In this document: positions 48,401 to 57,341 of the stretch, one piece after another | How the letters are laid out: every line of letters starts with the position of its first letter | Numbering within the stretch: position 1 is the stretch's first letter | NCBI RefSeq assembly: GCF_000003815.2 | Contig: NC_049985.1 | Coordinates: forward strand, 1,162,318 to 1,226,317 | DNA length: 64,000 nt | Direction: 5' to 3' | Origin: Branchiostoma floridae | Lineage: Eukaryota > Chordata > Leptocardii > Amphioxiformes > Branchiostomatidae | Translations under genes and position numbers: made by a program | Notes under the pieces: generated by a model | The model's input: only the letters and a program-made list of their open reading frames with translations | What the model was told of the DNA's origin: nothing | Database searches by the model: none

Positions 48401-51400
48401 AGTTACTGTGGCATCAGCAGATTTGCACACACATATATAAGCTGGTATTGATTTCAATTGTGGGCAGGGATTGTTGTGATTTTTGAGTCAATACACGTGT
48501 ATCCTGGACATGTCCGGTATTGTACACGACAACTGCTGAGTCATCAATACACGTGTATCCTGGACATGTCCGGTACTGTGCACGACAACTGTTGAGTCAT
48601 CAATACATGTGTATCCTGGACATGTCCGGCACTGTGCACGACAACTGCTGAGTCGTCAATACATGTGTATCCTGCATATGTCCGGTACTGTACACGACAA
48701 CTGTTGAGTCATCAATACACGTGTATCCTAGACATGTCCGGCATTGTACACAACAACTGCTGAGTCATCAATACACGTGTATCCTGGACATGTCCGGGAC
48801 TATACACGACAACTGGTGAGTCGTCAATACATGTGTATCCTAGACATGTCCGGGACTGTACACGACAACTGCTGAGTCGTCAATACACGTGTATCCTGGA
48901 CATGTCCGGGACTATACACGACAACTGCTGAGTCATCAATACATGTGTATCCTAGACATGTCCGGTATTGTAAACGACAACTGCTGAGTCATCAATACAT
49001 GTGTATCCTGGACACGTCCGTGATGACTGTACACGACAACTGCCGAGTCATCAATACACGTGTCAACTGGCCAGGGCTGCCCGTGTTTCGGATGGAGGTT
49101 AAGTGTTTGAGGAGGTGCCTTAAGCACCTTAGAGGGGCAGCCCTGCCCCAGCAACCCCCCCCCCCCTGTAAAAATATACCCTGCTACAGAAACAGCAAGA
49201 AAACCTACAGACTTCTATGTGCCACTAGGCACTATGACAGCTTGAACATACAAACTACTATTAATGTCTTGAGACGTACCATCCCCCTTGGATCTGACGG
49301 CGGCACAGTTGAGAGGCCCCTCCTTGAAGACGTCGAGGACCGTCTGAAGATCGAGCCCCGCCCTCTCGGCCAGCGACATGCCCTCCGCGTACCCCGCCAT
49401 GACACTTCCCAGAACCATGTTGGCGACCAGCTTCATCCTCGTGCCACTCCCAACCTCTCCTACAACAGCAAAAAAACAAGTTACTGTAAATGTATCTAAG
49501 TTCGCAGGGATTCAATTTCCCAGTAGTGGGAAAAGGGGCTTTTCGCACTGGTTCAAGTTCGCGGTAGCACCAGGCACTGTAGTCTCTCACTGCCATGGTA
49601 AAATGTTCGAGGTGGTTTTAAATTCGCGGTGAAGCGGCCACCACGAAAAATGCAAACATTTAACCACTGCGAAAGTTTCTGCATTTACAGTAAACAGAGA
49701 TGGTAGAGGATGAACTGAACTGAACTGAGAGATGGTAGAATTCACTACTTTTATCAAGGATCAGAAACATACACAGGCAGACAAGACCCAAACTTCCCAA
49801 CTCTCCTACAACAGCAAAAAAACAAAATAAGGCAATCGGAGAGGGCAGAATTCCCACAATACAGAGGATCAGAAATGTAGTGGCATCAAGTAGCACAACA
49901 GTTACTAAGGCTTAAAGCTCTGAAGTCCTGGGTTTCAGTCCCTCAGGAAAGGCAATTTATGCAAATTTCCTCATTCTCACTTCACTCAAGCTAGGAAAAT
50001 GAGCTTGAGTTAGGGAAGTCTCTCTGATAAGATGTTAAATGGAGGTTCCGTGTTTGAGGAGAGCCACACCTCAAGCATGTAAATAAAACCTGTCACACTT
50101 ACCAAAAAAAATATGGGTCGTTTCCAGATTTTTTATAATTCAGATATTGAAGATGACAAAATACACAAAAAGTAAGAAAATTTGTTCTTTATATCTGAAA
50201 TTCATTGAGTATCTTTCGCACCCCGCCATGGCGCAAGCTTGACACAAGTGCAGTGAGAGTGCACCTGTACCGAAAAAAAGTTACAAACAAATACAATGAA
50301 CTTTTAAGGCCAGCAAAGTCCCACCTAAATAGAAGGCCTTTTTGCCCATGGCCAGGAAGCAGGACTCGCAGTCGTCGAAGAGCGATCTGTCGCCCCCGGC
50401 GACGATGACCAGCATGCCGTCCTCCGCGGGTTTCCTCGTGCCGATGACGGGAGCCTCCAGGAACCGCCCGCCGCGAGACTCGATACTCTGCAACCGGAAA
50501 GAAAATGCAATGTAACCGTTAATGTAGGTTAGACATCCAGGTAATAAGATACGCCAACAAATAGTTACTCAAACAACTGGATATGGTTTTGAAACGGTCA
50601 GACGTTTCAGACCACCATCTGGTGTCTTTCGTCACGAGAGAAATCTTGTTGGAGAGGGTTTTTATATCATAGCTGTGAATTGATATGTAAAAGAGATCTA
50701 GTTGAAGATTGTCTTCCATCCATTTTTTGCATATCGATCCATAGTTAGGATAAACCTGTTCTTCAACTAGATTTCTTTATCAATTCACAGCTATAGGATA
50801 TAAAAACCCTCTCCAACAAGATCTCTTCAGTGTCACTGACAAAAACTACTCGATAGTAGTTGAAACGTCTGACCGTTTCCAAAACAATATCCAGTAACTA
50901 TTTTTTGGCGTTATGTCATGTAACTGATTAAGTCATTGATTGTGAAATGTTGGAGTTCACAGTTCATGTGTTGGCAAGGCCTGGGTTCTTGTCCCCTGAC
51001 ATGCAATCGATGTTGTGCCATTGATAAAGACACTTCTCTTGCTCCATCCAGATGTAAAATGGGTAACATTACCTGACTTTGGAGTAAAGGGGGGTGGAAG
51101 GAGAGGGATAGACTCTGACTTTCAGTACAGACATAGTGGATAACAACCCATTGCCCATACAGCCTCACAAAGTCTATGGAGTCTATACCTTTTAACTTTT
51201 TTTACCCTTTATAATATACTTTTATAAAGTACTAATTCCTGTAGGTACTGTTGCAGTACCAGCTGTATTTGATAGGTGGCATATTTGCTGCAGTACCATT
51301 TTAGACTCTTAGAGGGGGCTGCTAGCTGTGAAACAAGGCAACAACAGAACGTACAGGAATTTGATATACGTATACGAATGCCAATTGCTTTTGACAAAAG

Positions 51401-52403
51401 CAGATACTCCTCACCAAGGGAATAACTGGACACTTACGTCTCAACTTAGAAATCAATTTTCACTTATAAGTGTGAAATCAAGTGAAAAAATTACCAAGGT
51501 GCACTTATAAATTATGGGCAGAAATTTTGGGTGCTAAATGTGAGAAAACAGTATTGACTGCATGTGTGAGCTAGCTGGAAGTGACACAGACGTCTGTAGG
51601 CTGCAGAAATTTGTAGAAATCATCATGACATGCATTAAAATTTACATCCAACACGGAAGGAAACTGGGCCCACCCAACTTTTCACTTGAATATGCAACTT
51701 CAACCTTTGTCAATACACACCTCCTGTACGTGTGACTATTATGTAGAGTGACACATCTGCTAATGTGCTTGAGTCATATATTGTGCAAATAGTCACAAAC
51801 TGTAAGTTTTAGAGTCATTTCTACTTTTAGTGGTTGGATATTTTAAAAGGCTGGAGTTGAATAGCGGAAAATTTGGGTAAGTCAAATTTCCTTCCAACGT
51901 TGGTTCAAAGCCAGGACCCGTCTTTCTGTCTTGGGACGGAAATTTGCTTGTTGGGGTGAAGAAAATCTGTCAGAAATCTGAACTTCATTAAATGAAATTG
52001 ATGAAAAATGTATTTTCATAGGCTTAAAATGACAGATTTAACAGCAAAAAGCAACAAGTGGGCTCTCAAAGTCAAACAATGAGTGGGAGAGAAGAAATAT
52101 TCAAGCTGGAAACAGCCCTGTTGCATCAGTTATTGTTATTGTTATTGGGTTATTGTTATTGGGTGGGCTGACTACTCTCTCTTGGCAGCCAGGGGCTGAA
52201 TTACTAGGAGCTTACAATAGACGGGGCTAAATCGCAAGGGTCTGGAGTGAGCTGCCATTCGGCGCCACTCAGGTGACCTCAATATGAGCACAGTTTCTTA
52301 CCTCGGCTACGTCTTGTACCGTTTCCACATCAATGGTGGACATTTCCACATACGCCTTGCCTGGCCTGATACTCTGTAGAACTCCACTGGTCCCGAATAC
52401 CAG
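42446..52403 (-). CDS. GLYR1: GLYR1/NP60-like beta-hydroxyacid dehydrogenase (last five exons)
   Basis: Exons: 52302-52403, 50325-50487, 49280-49459, 44384-44508 and 42446-42520. All are phase-compatible, 215 codons to the stop. They cover the end of the Rossmann domain (LVFGTSGVLQSIRPGKAYVE, MSTIDVET), the substrate loop (GGRFLEAPVIGTRKPAEDG) and the helical domain with GEVGSGTRMKLVAN, matching the family pattern GxxGxGxxxK. The protein ends DNDMSSVYRATAL. This family uses NAD(P)H to interconvert small beta-hydroxyacids and semialdehydes. GLYR1/NP60 is a nuclear member with an added PWWP domain. The catalytic Lys, replaced by Met in vertebrate GLYR1 as I recall, is present here. The N-terminal exons are not found up to 64 kb, so a PWWP domain cannot be confirmed. 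The gene could instead be a cytosolic or mitochondrial paralogue. The symbol reflects the closest match, not proven orthology. Confidence 0.85.
44170..44364. mobile_element. MITE with TACTGTAAATG ends, copy 1
   Basis: It begins TACTGTAAATG and ends with CATTTACAGTA, and contains TTCGCGGTGAAGCGGCCACT. A second copy lies at 49482-49692 in the same gene. This one sits 20 bp from an exon boundary (44384). Confidence 0.85.
45253..45830 (-). mobile_element. Mariner-derived element, 578 bp, TA target site
   Basis: CGAGGGGCGTTCAAGAAGTA and the following ATCCACCTGACCCA are repeated inverted at the right end (45796-45830). TA flanks both ends (45251-45252, 45831-45832). It keeps the N-terminal part of a mariner transposase and lacks the catalytic DDD domain. 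It lies in an intron of the GLYR1-like gene, on the gene's own strand. Confidence 0.92.
45348..45668 (-). pseudogene. Mariner transposase N-terminal DNA-binding fragment
   Basis: About 80 residues match the mariner helix-turn-helix region: VECRAVIRFLYLKGR, then ETFDEIKETYGDDSPSYDLV, then TAPRPGRPSSAIDEA. After ASVA the match stops and the rest (to NSG) is unrelated, marking an internal deletion. The frame is open, so the DNA-binding domain alone could still be encoded. Confidence 0.88.
48493..49075. repeat. 56-bp satellite with palindromic motifs
   Basis: About 10.5 units, each containing ACACGTGTATCCTGGACATG, TCCGG, TACACGACAACTGCTGAGTC and ATCAAT. Every unit carries the palindrome ACACGTGT or ACATGTGT and usually RGACATGTCC. 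The array sits in an intron of the GLYR1-like gene. Frames over it are artefacts. Confidence 0.95.
49482..49692. mobile_element. MITE with TACTGTAAATG ends, copy 2
   Basis: Same ends and interior order as 44170-44364 (GGTTTTAAATTCGCGGTGAA, CCACTGCGAAAGTTTCTGCA). It lies 23 bp upstream of the acceptor of the exon that starts at 49459. Confidence 0.85.
49788..49828 (-). repeat. Stray copy of a splice-acceptor region
   Basis: CCCAACTCTCCTACAACAGC followed by AAAAAAACAA copies the acceptor and first exon bases of the exon at 49280-49459 (CCCAACCTCTCCTACAACAG). It lies about 335 bp upstream in the intron, beyond the MITE. Confidence 0.75.
49870..50100 (+). repeat. SINE-like sequence with box B
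   Basis: CTGGGTTTCAGTCCC resembles a tRNA box B. It is preceded by GCTTAAAGCTCTGAAGTC and followed by a body unlike a tRNA. The class is inferred; no second copy is seen in the window. Confidence 0.35.
50525..50930. mobile_element. Nested foldback element
   Basis: The outer arms match the 40598 family (GTTAGACATCCAGGTAATAA; GGTCAGACGTTTCAGACC against TGAAACGTCTGACCG). Inside lies another long inverted repeat: TCTTGTTGGAGAGGGTTTTT with ATAGCTGTGAATTGATA, answered near 50775-50825. Confidence 0.85.
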
Positions 52404-53300
52404 CTGGGGTAAACAACAAGGAAATGTTTAACTTTGGTACTGTTACATGGACATGTTAGGCTATGTAGAACTTTGCTGGTCCCGAACACAAGCTGGGGTA
52501 AACAACAAGGGGGAAACCAGGGGTCTAGCCAGCGTCCGTTTTTCCGTCAATTGACGGAAATTTGCTGCGTCTGACGGAAAAATTTTAAAACCAATCCGTC
52601 AACTTTGACGGACAAAAATCCTTGGTGGAAGCTACAGGCGGCTTGGGGACGCCGTCCACGGCTGTAAAAGCCACACACTGTTTTGCTATTGTTATGATTG
52701 TTGACAATGTGTGTCGGCGCCCTTTCGCATACGATAATCTCATTAAAACCGGTTTTTCAAGGTCTCGGTTCAGTCCTTCTAATTAATTTTCGCGGTTTTC
52801 GCGACGATTGTAATTGGCTGACGGAAAAAAATTTCGAGCTGGCTAAAGCCCTGGGGGAAACGGTAAGGAAATGGTTGGTTCTGTTACATGGACAGGTCGA
52901 CATGTCAGGCTCTCTAGAACTCCACTGGTCCCGAACACAAGCTGGGGATAACAACAAGGAAATAAACGGTAAGGAAATGGTCTGTTCTGTTACATGGACT
53001 GTTCCACAACAAACAAACAAACAAACAAACAACATGTTAGGTTCTGTAGAACTCCACTGGTCCCGAACACAAGCTGGGGTAAACAACAAGGAAATAAACG
53101 GTAAGGAAATGTTTAACTTTGCTACTGTTACATGGACATGTTAGGCTCTGTAGAACTCCATTGGTCCCGAACACAAGCTGGGGATAACAACAAGGAAAAA
53201 TGGTAAGGAAATGGTCGGTTGTTATAGACAGTACTATATGTTAGGCTATATAGAACTCTACTGGACAGGTCCCAAACATAAGCTGGGGAAACAACAAGGA
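52367..53300 (-). repeat. Six copies of an intron-exon junction of the GLYR1-like gene
   Basis: The exon starts CCCCAG|CTGGTATTCGGGACC and goes on AGTGGAGTTCTACAGAG. Degenerate copies of the acceptor plus about 35 exon bases occur further upstream near 52465-52500, 52900-52945, 53035-53080, 53140-53185 and 53240-53290. Most keep CAG|CTTGTGTTCGGGACC, which reads LVFGTSGVLQ in the right phase. Spacing is irregular (about 90-440 bp). Confidence 0.88.
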
Positions 53301-53521
53301 AATAAATGTAANNNNNNNNNNNNNNNNNNNNNNNNNNNNNNNNNNNNNNNNNNNNNNNNNNNNNNNNNNNNNNNNNNNNNNNNNNNNNNNNNNNNNNNNN
53401 NNNNNNNNNNNAAAAAGAACTCCAAAAAGCCCCGGAAGACGGCAGCGTCAGCCAGACGAAATCTGTGCGTTAGAACGGAAGAAACCAATGAGGGTAGGAG
53501 GAAAGTTATCTTAGACCACAT
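52404..53521. other. Intron or upstream sequence of the GLYR1-like gene
   Basis: Holds five degenerate copies of the adjoining exon start (see separate entry), a short inserted stretch near 52540-52850, a CAAA run and a 100-N gap (53312-53411). No earlier dehydrogenase exon is recognisable. Confidence 0.6.
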
Positions 53522-53679
53522 AAATACAGCTTAAGCCGGATTCGGAGACGTTCCCAGTCACCATGCCCTGTTCACGTGTTCATTCGATTCCCATTGGCTA
53601 CGAGGAAAGGCGGGAATATGTTCTGAGCTAGACAGGTCAGTCAAAACACGCCGTTTACTGAGCGGCTGTGTTTGCATTT
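53522..53679 (+). repeat. Ngaro split repeat A1 (left end)
   Basis: 158 bp starting AAATACAGCTTAAGCCGGAT and ending GGCTGTGTTTGCATTT. It recurs at 55152-55309. Confidence 0.95.
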
Positions 53680-53924
53680 TCCCGTTGCATTTTCCGTTCT
53701 GGCATCCTTTGCGTTGGCAATTTCTGCCCCCTCTGTATTCTGCTTTGAGACTACACTCTTGACTGATTATTCCCGGTCGGAATCTCTGGCAAAGACGGTG
53801 AGTCGTCTCTATTTCCAGTTTTTTGTCGCTGCTTTGTGCAGCTGTGACGGGGCCCCCAGAAGTTCGGTTGTTCTCTTGTTGCTAAACTCTTACAGTAGGC
53901 GTTGCTTTTGATTCTTAGTACGAC

Positions 53925-54521
53925 ATGGCAGAAGTTGGTCACAGAAAAAGACGAATACTAATCATAGGGCACTCGTTCATACGCAGACTGGATGCTTTTG
54001 TTGAAAGCAGAACCGAATCAGCATCAGGCCGAGTAGTGAGTAGAGATTTTTGGTTGGAAAACACCGATGTAAAATGGATGTCCTTGTCTGGCGGCAAAGT
54101 TTCGAACTTCGACCAAATGTGTAAGGCCCTGCCAACCGTGGATGATGTCTACCTTGAGTTAGGGTCCAATGATCTGTGTGAGCTCTTCTGGGAGCCTGAG
54201 ATAGTGGCTTTACGCATAGTTGGTATGGCAAGTGTAATCAGAAACCGGGCTAATGCCAGACATATCATTGTTGGAGAACCTCTCCCACGGGTATTTAACC
54301 CACCAAACATACCGTACAATCAGTGCCTAGGTAGGTACCTTGACGCTTTGAGACATGAGGTGGCCAACACTCCTCACATGTCTACATGGGCACATGTCCG
54401 CCTTGTTAATAGGCATTGCCCAGAATATTTTGCAAAAGACGGACACCACCTGTCCCCTTACGGGATGTATCTTCACTTCAAGTCCATCAGGGGGGCCTTA
54501 ACAGCAACAAAGGGCATTTAA
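53925..54521 (+). CDS. SGNH/GDSL-type hydrolase encoded by the retrotransposon
   Basis: 198 residues. Block I is ILIIGHSFIRRL, with Ser in GHS instead of the usual GDS. Block III is LELGSNDLC, the G-x-N-D of SGNH enzymes. Block V is DGHHLSPYGM, with the D-x-x-H pair. All catalytic positions are present, so it may be an active esterase. SGNH domains are known in some Ngaro elements; their role is unsolved. It starts at ATGGCAGAAGTTGG, about 245 bp inside A1, and ends 310 bp before B1. The frame is intact. Confidence 0.88.
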   Translation: MAEVGHRKRRILIIGHSFIRRLDAFVESRTESASGRVVSRDFWLENTDVKWMSLSGGKVSNFDQMCKALPTVDDVYLELGSNDLCELFWEPEIVALRIVGMASVIRNRANARHIIVGEPLPRVFNPPNIPYNQCLGRYLDALRHEVANTPHMSTWAHVRLVNRHCPEYFAKDGHHLSPYGMYLHFKSIRGALTATKGI

Positions 54522-54832
54522 TTCCCTCTAAAATACATTTTCAATTGGACATTTATACATTGAATCACCCCCCACCCCCCTCGCCCTGGCCCCTCAACAC
54601 GCGGTGAGTAGAACAAAAGTAACTTGATATTTGGCGACATTTTTGAAAACTAACGAAATCTTCAAATGTTTTAATACTCGTTTATCAGTCAGAAAGCAAG
54701 GCTATTCATTTACATTCCCTCACCCTACACTTCTTAGCCCCTTATTGCCTGATTGGCTCTTTGGCGGACTAATAGACAGGAGGGTTTTGCAGTCAGATTT
54801 CCCCTGCCACTTGTTAGGCGCGATGGCTTTTG

Positions 54833-55154
54833 GTGGTGGTAAACCAGTACTCAAATTATTTTGGAAATCTTATAATGTTCGTAAACTTGTATGATTGGCA
54901 TGTGACCTTTATACGAAAAACCTTTTCACGAGATATATGGAACCGTTGTCATGGTAACCATTTGGCGTGTTGCCAAATATTGAGAATGATACATATTTAT
55001 GTAATGATTCTATGTTTTTTCCATTCTGTATGCCAATCTTGACAATATACCTGTTTTTCCGCCAAAGATGCCAAGTGTGTCAGTTGAATTCTTGTCTCCC
55101 TGTCCTTATATCGGTCGGAGAAGTAGGCATAAGGGGCTTTTCATGAAATGAAAA
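54833..55154 (+). repeat. Ngaro split repeat B1
   Basis: 322 bp from GTGGTGGTAAACCAGTACTC to GGGGCTTTTCATGAAATGAA AA. It overlaps A2 by the trinucleotide AAA (55152-55154). It recurs at 60785-61106. Confidence 0.95.
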
Positions 55155-55309
55155 TACAGCTTAAGCCGGATTCGGAGACGTTCCCAGTCACCATGCCCTG
55201 TTCACGTGTTCATTCGATTCCCATTGGCTACGAGGAAAGGCGGGAATATGTTCTGAGCTAGACAGGTCAGTCAAAACACGCCGTTTACTGAGCGGCTGTG
55301 TTTGCATTT
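55152..55309 (+). repeat. Ngaro split repeat A2
   Basis: Copy of A1. The B1-A2 junction at AAA is the expected circle-junction/recombination site. Confidence 0.95.
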
Positions 55310-56125
55310 CCCCCCACACCCAACCCCTATAGAAAAGCCAGAACGTCGACAACATTTGTTGCCTTTCTTTTGTGCTTTGTTTTTCATTTCACCTATATGT
55401 ACTCAAGCACAAATTTCAGATCTTCATTCAAAGTTTACGCATAATTCAAATTCACAACAAACAATACCGCAGATGTACCTTCATGTGGATATCAATTTAT
55501 AGGAAAGTCGTTGGACTAATATCAATGTCTGTTCCCAAACAGATGTTGGTATACATATCACGTGCCCTTTGTCCAGGTACCGTTTAGTGTACCTGTCCAT
55601 ACTTGTGACTATTTACGCATGATTTTGTCGGGGTACTATGAAGATACCTGTCCGTACATGCGTCAATTGCTTGTTTATATCACATGATCTTTGTTCACAA
55701 GCAATTGTTTGATTCACATGATCTTGTCGGGGTACGGGCCGGGTACCTGTCCGTACATGTGATTATTTAACGCATGACTTTGTCGGGGTACTAACAGGGT
55801 ACCTGTCCGTACATGCGTGGTTCACAAGTTACTGCTTGTTTTATCACATGATTTTGTCGGGGTACTGTTACTGTACCTGTCCGTACATGTGATTTATTTG
55901 GTGCATGGCTTTGTCGGGGCGGGTTGTCCAAGAACCACAGTGACTTAAATAACCTTTGTATCTGACGGTTTGCTTTTTCACCGTTATACCGCATTTCTCA
56001 GATACCCGGCATGACACTCCAATACAATCGATATAACTAGGAATGTGTCATCATGCATACAAAATTTGTCCTGATGTATTACTCTGCTCACTGTCTTAAC
56101 GCTTTACTATTGTCGAGCCCCAGTA
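55310..56125 (+). other. Leader of the gag-like frame with tandem repeats
   Basis: About 370 bp (55555-55925) hold four irregular units with TTTGTCGGGGTACT, GGTACCTGTCCGTACATG and TCACATGATYTTGTC. No frame is supported. It may serve as an untranslated leader or cis signal for the element. Confidence 0.7.
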
Positions 56126-57331
56126 ATGCCTCCAAGGAAGAAGGCACGCAAAGCAGCGAGGCCGGAAGCCGGGGATGATCCGTCCCCGACGGAGCGAGGA
56201 GATCAGCCATCTCCAGAGGATGCACCCCCGCAACCTACTCGCAAGGCTCCGGATAAACCCAAGCTGACAATGAAGTTTCTACAAAAGCAACTAGAGGACT
56301 TGCAACAAGTTACTACGCAGATAGCGAACAAACTGAACTCTACAAATTCCAGTGACCCCCAGACTCCAGGTGCGTTACCAACAGACGGAGGGTCAGCAGG
56401 ACTTGTAGGTCTTAACACCTCTCCTAGCTCAGTGACTGTAACCCATGTAACCGATACCCCTGGCGTGTTGCCAATAGCTACCACAAGTGGGGCACTGGAT
56501 CCTCAGCCCCCATCTCTTCCGTCCATCAACCCAAACGCCCAGATGCCAGGCCTAGGCTCGACCCTGGCTTCCAGCATTCTAGGTACATCCTCTCTTACTA
56601 AGACAGTTAATGCCTCCGCTCTTAACCAACCAGCGTCAGTAGTTGGGACTCCTGCCATAGAATCTGTCCTTAGCGGTGAGCTCTATAAAACGGGAGTTCA
56701 CTTACCTCTGGACACTGGAATACCAGAACCAACGAAGGAGAAAATTTGGCTAGATAAATATGTGGAATTCAAACACTTATTGCCAACTCATCGTCCCAAA
56801 GCGCAATTCAACATCAACCTGGAACCATTAGCAGGACTCCCAACTTTGACGGTGGCAAACAATGTAGAGGACAGTAAGAACTCCCTTTCCTTAGCACAAT
56901 GGTCAAACGCATTCGCGATTTACCAGTATATCTATGTCCAGAAGCATGTTCTGCGCAGTACCCAGTTAATCTCTTACGGGTACTTGATCCGATCCATGGC
57001 AGACCGAGGTGCGCAGTGGGGTAAGTACGATATGTACTTCAGACAGCTAAGACAGATCAACCCAAACCTACCATGGGATGTCCCACATCCGCAGCTGTAC
57101 GTTGATGCCTTCAGTAGCTTGGCACTAGCATCTTCTTCCCCCAAGCCCTCCTTTCCCAAGACCAACAAAATACCCAGAGGCTACTGCTTTCAATATCACC
57201 TCCCCGGAGGCCAGTGCTCCACGACAGGTTGCCCTTACAAGCACTCCTGCCCCACCTGTTCAGGGCCACACAAGGAGCCCAACTGCCCCAAGAAGGCTCA
57301 GCTCAGAAATAACAACACCCGTAATCGCTAA
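56126..57331 (+). CDS. Gag-like protein of the Ngaro element
   Basis: 401 residues. A basic start (MPPRKKARKAARPE) is followed by a Pro/Ser/Thr-rich, probably disordered region to about residue 190, then a conserved region. The C-terminus carries two zinc-binding motifs: C-x8-C-x4-C-x3-H in YCFQYHLPGGQCSTTGCPYK and a C-x2-C-x3-H-x4-C knuckle in CPTCSGPHKEPNC. This fits a nucleic-acid-binding capsid protein. The RT frame overlaps its end in the +1 frame, suggesting frameshifting or separate initiation. The frame is intact. Confidence 0.87.
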   Translation: MPPRKKARKAARPEAGDDPSPTERGDQPSPEDAPPQPTRKAPDKPKLTMKFLQKQLEDLQQVTTQIANKLNSTNSSDPQTPGALPTDGGSAGLVGLNTSPSSVTVTHVTDTPGVLPIATTSGALDPQPPSLPSINPNAQMPGLGSTLASSILGTSSLTKTVNASALNQPASVVGTPAIESVLSGELYKTGVHLPLDTGIPEPTKEKIWLDKYVEFKHLLPTHRPKAQFNINLEPLAGLPTLTVANNVEDSKNSLSLAQWSNAFAIYQYIYVQKHVLRSTQLISYGYLIRSMADRGAQWGKYDMYFRQLRQINPNLPWDVPHPQLYVDAFSSLALASSSPKPSFPKTNKIPRGYCFQYHLPGGQCSTTGCPYKHSCPTCSGPHKEPNCPKKAQLRNNNTRNR

Positions 57332-57341
57332 GAAGCTTAGT

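Noticed and set aside
48065-49499. CRISPR-like array at the 56-bp satellite
   Set aside because: Units are contiguous with no unique spacers, no cas genes, and the setting is a eukaryotic intron.
54416-54607. Second small frame overlapping the SGNH hydrolase end
   Set aside because: Shadow of the hydrolase frame with low-complexity proline tail.
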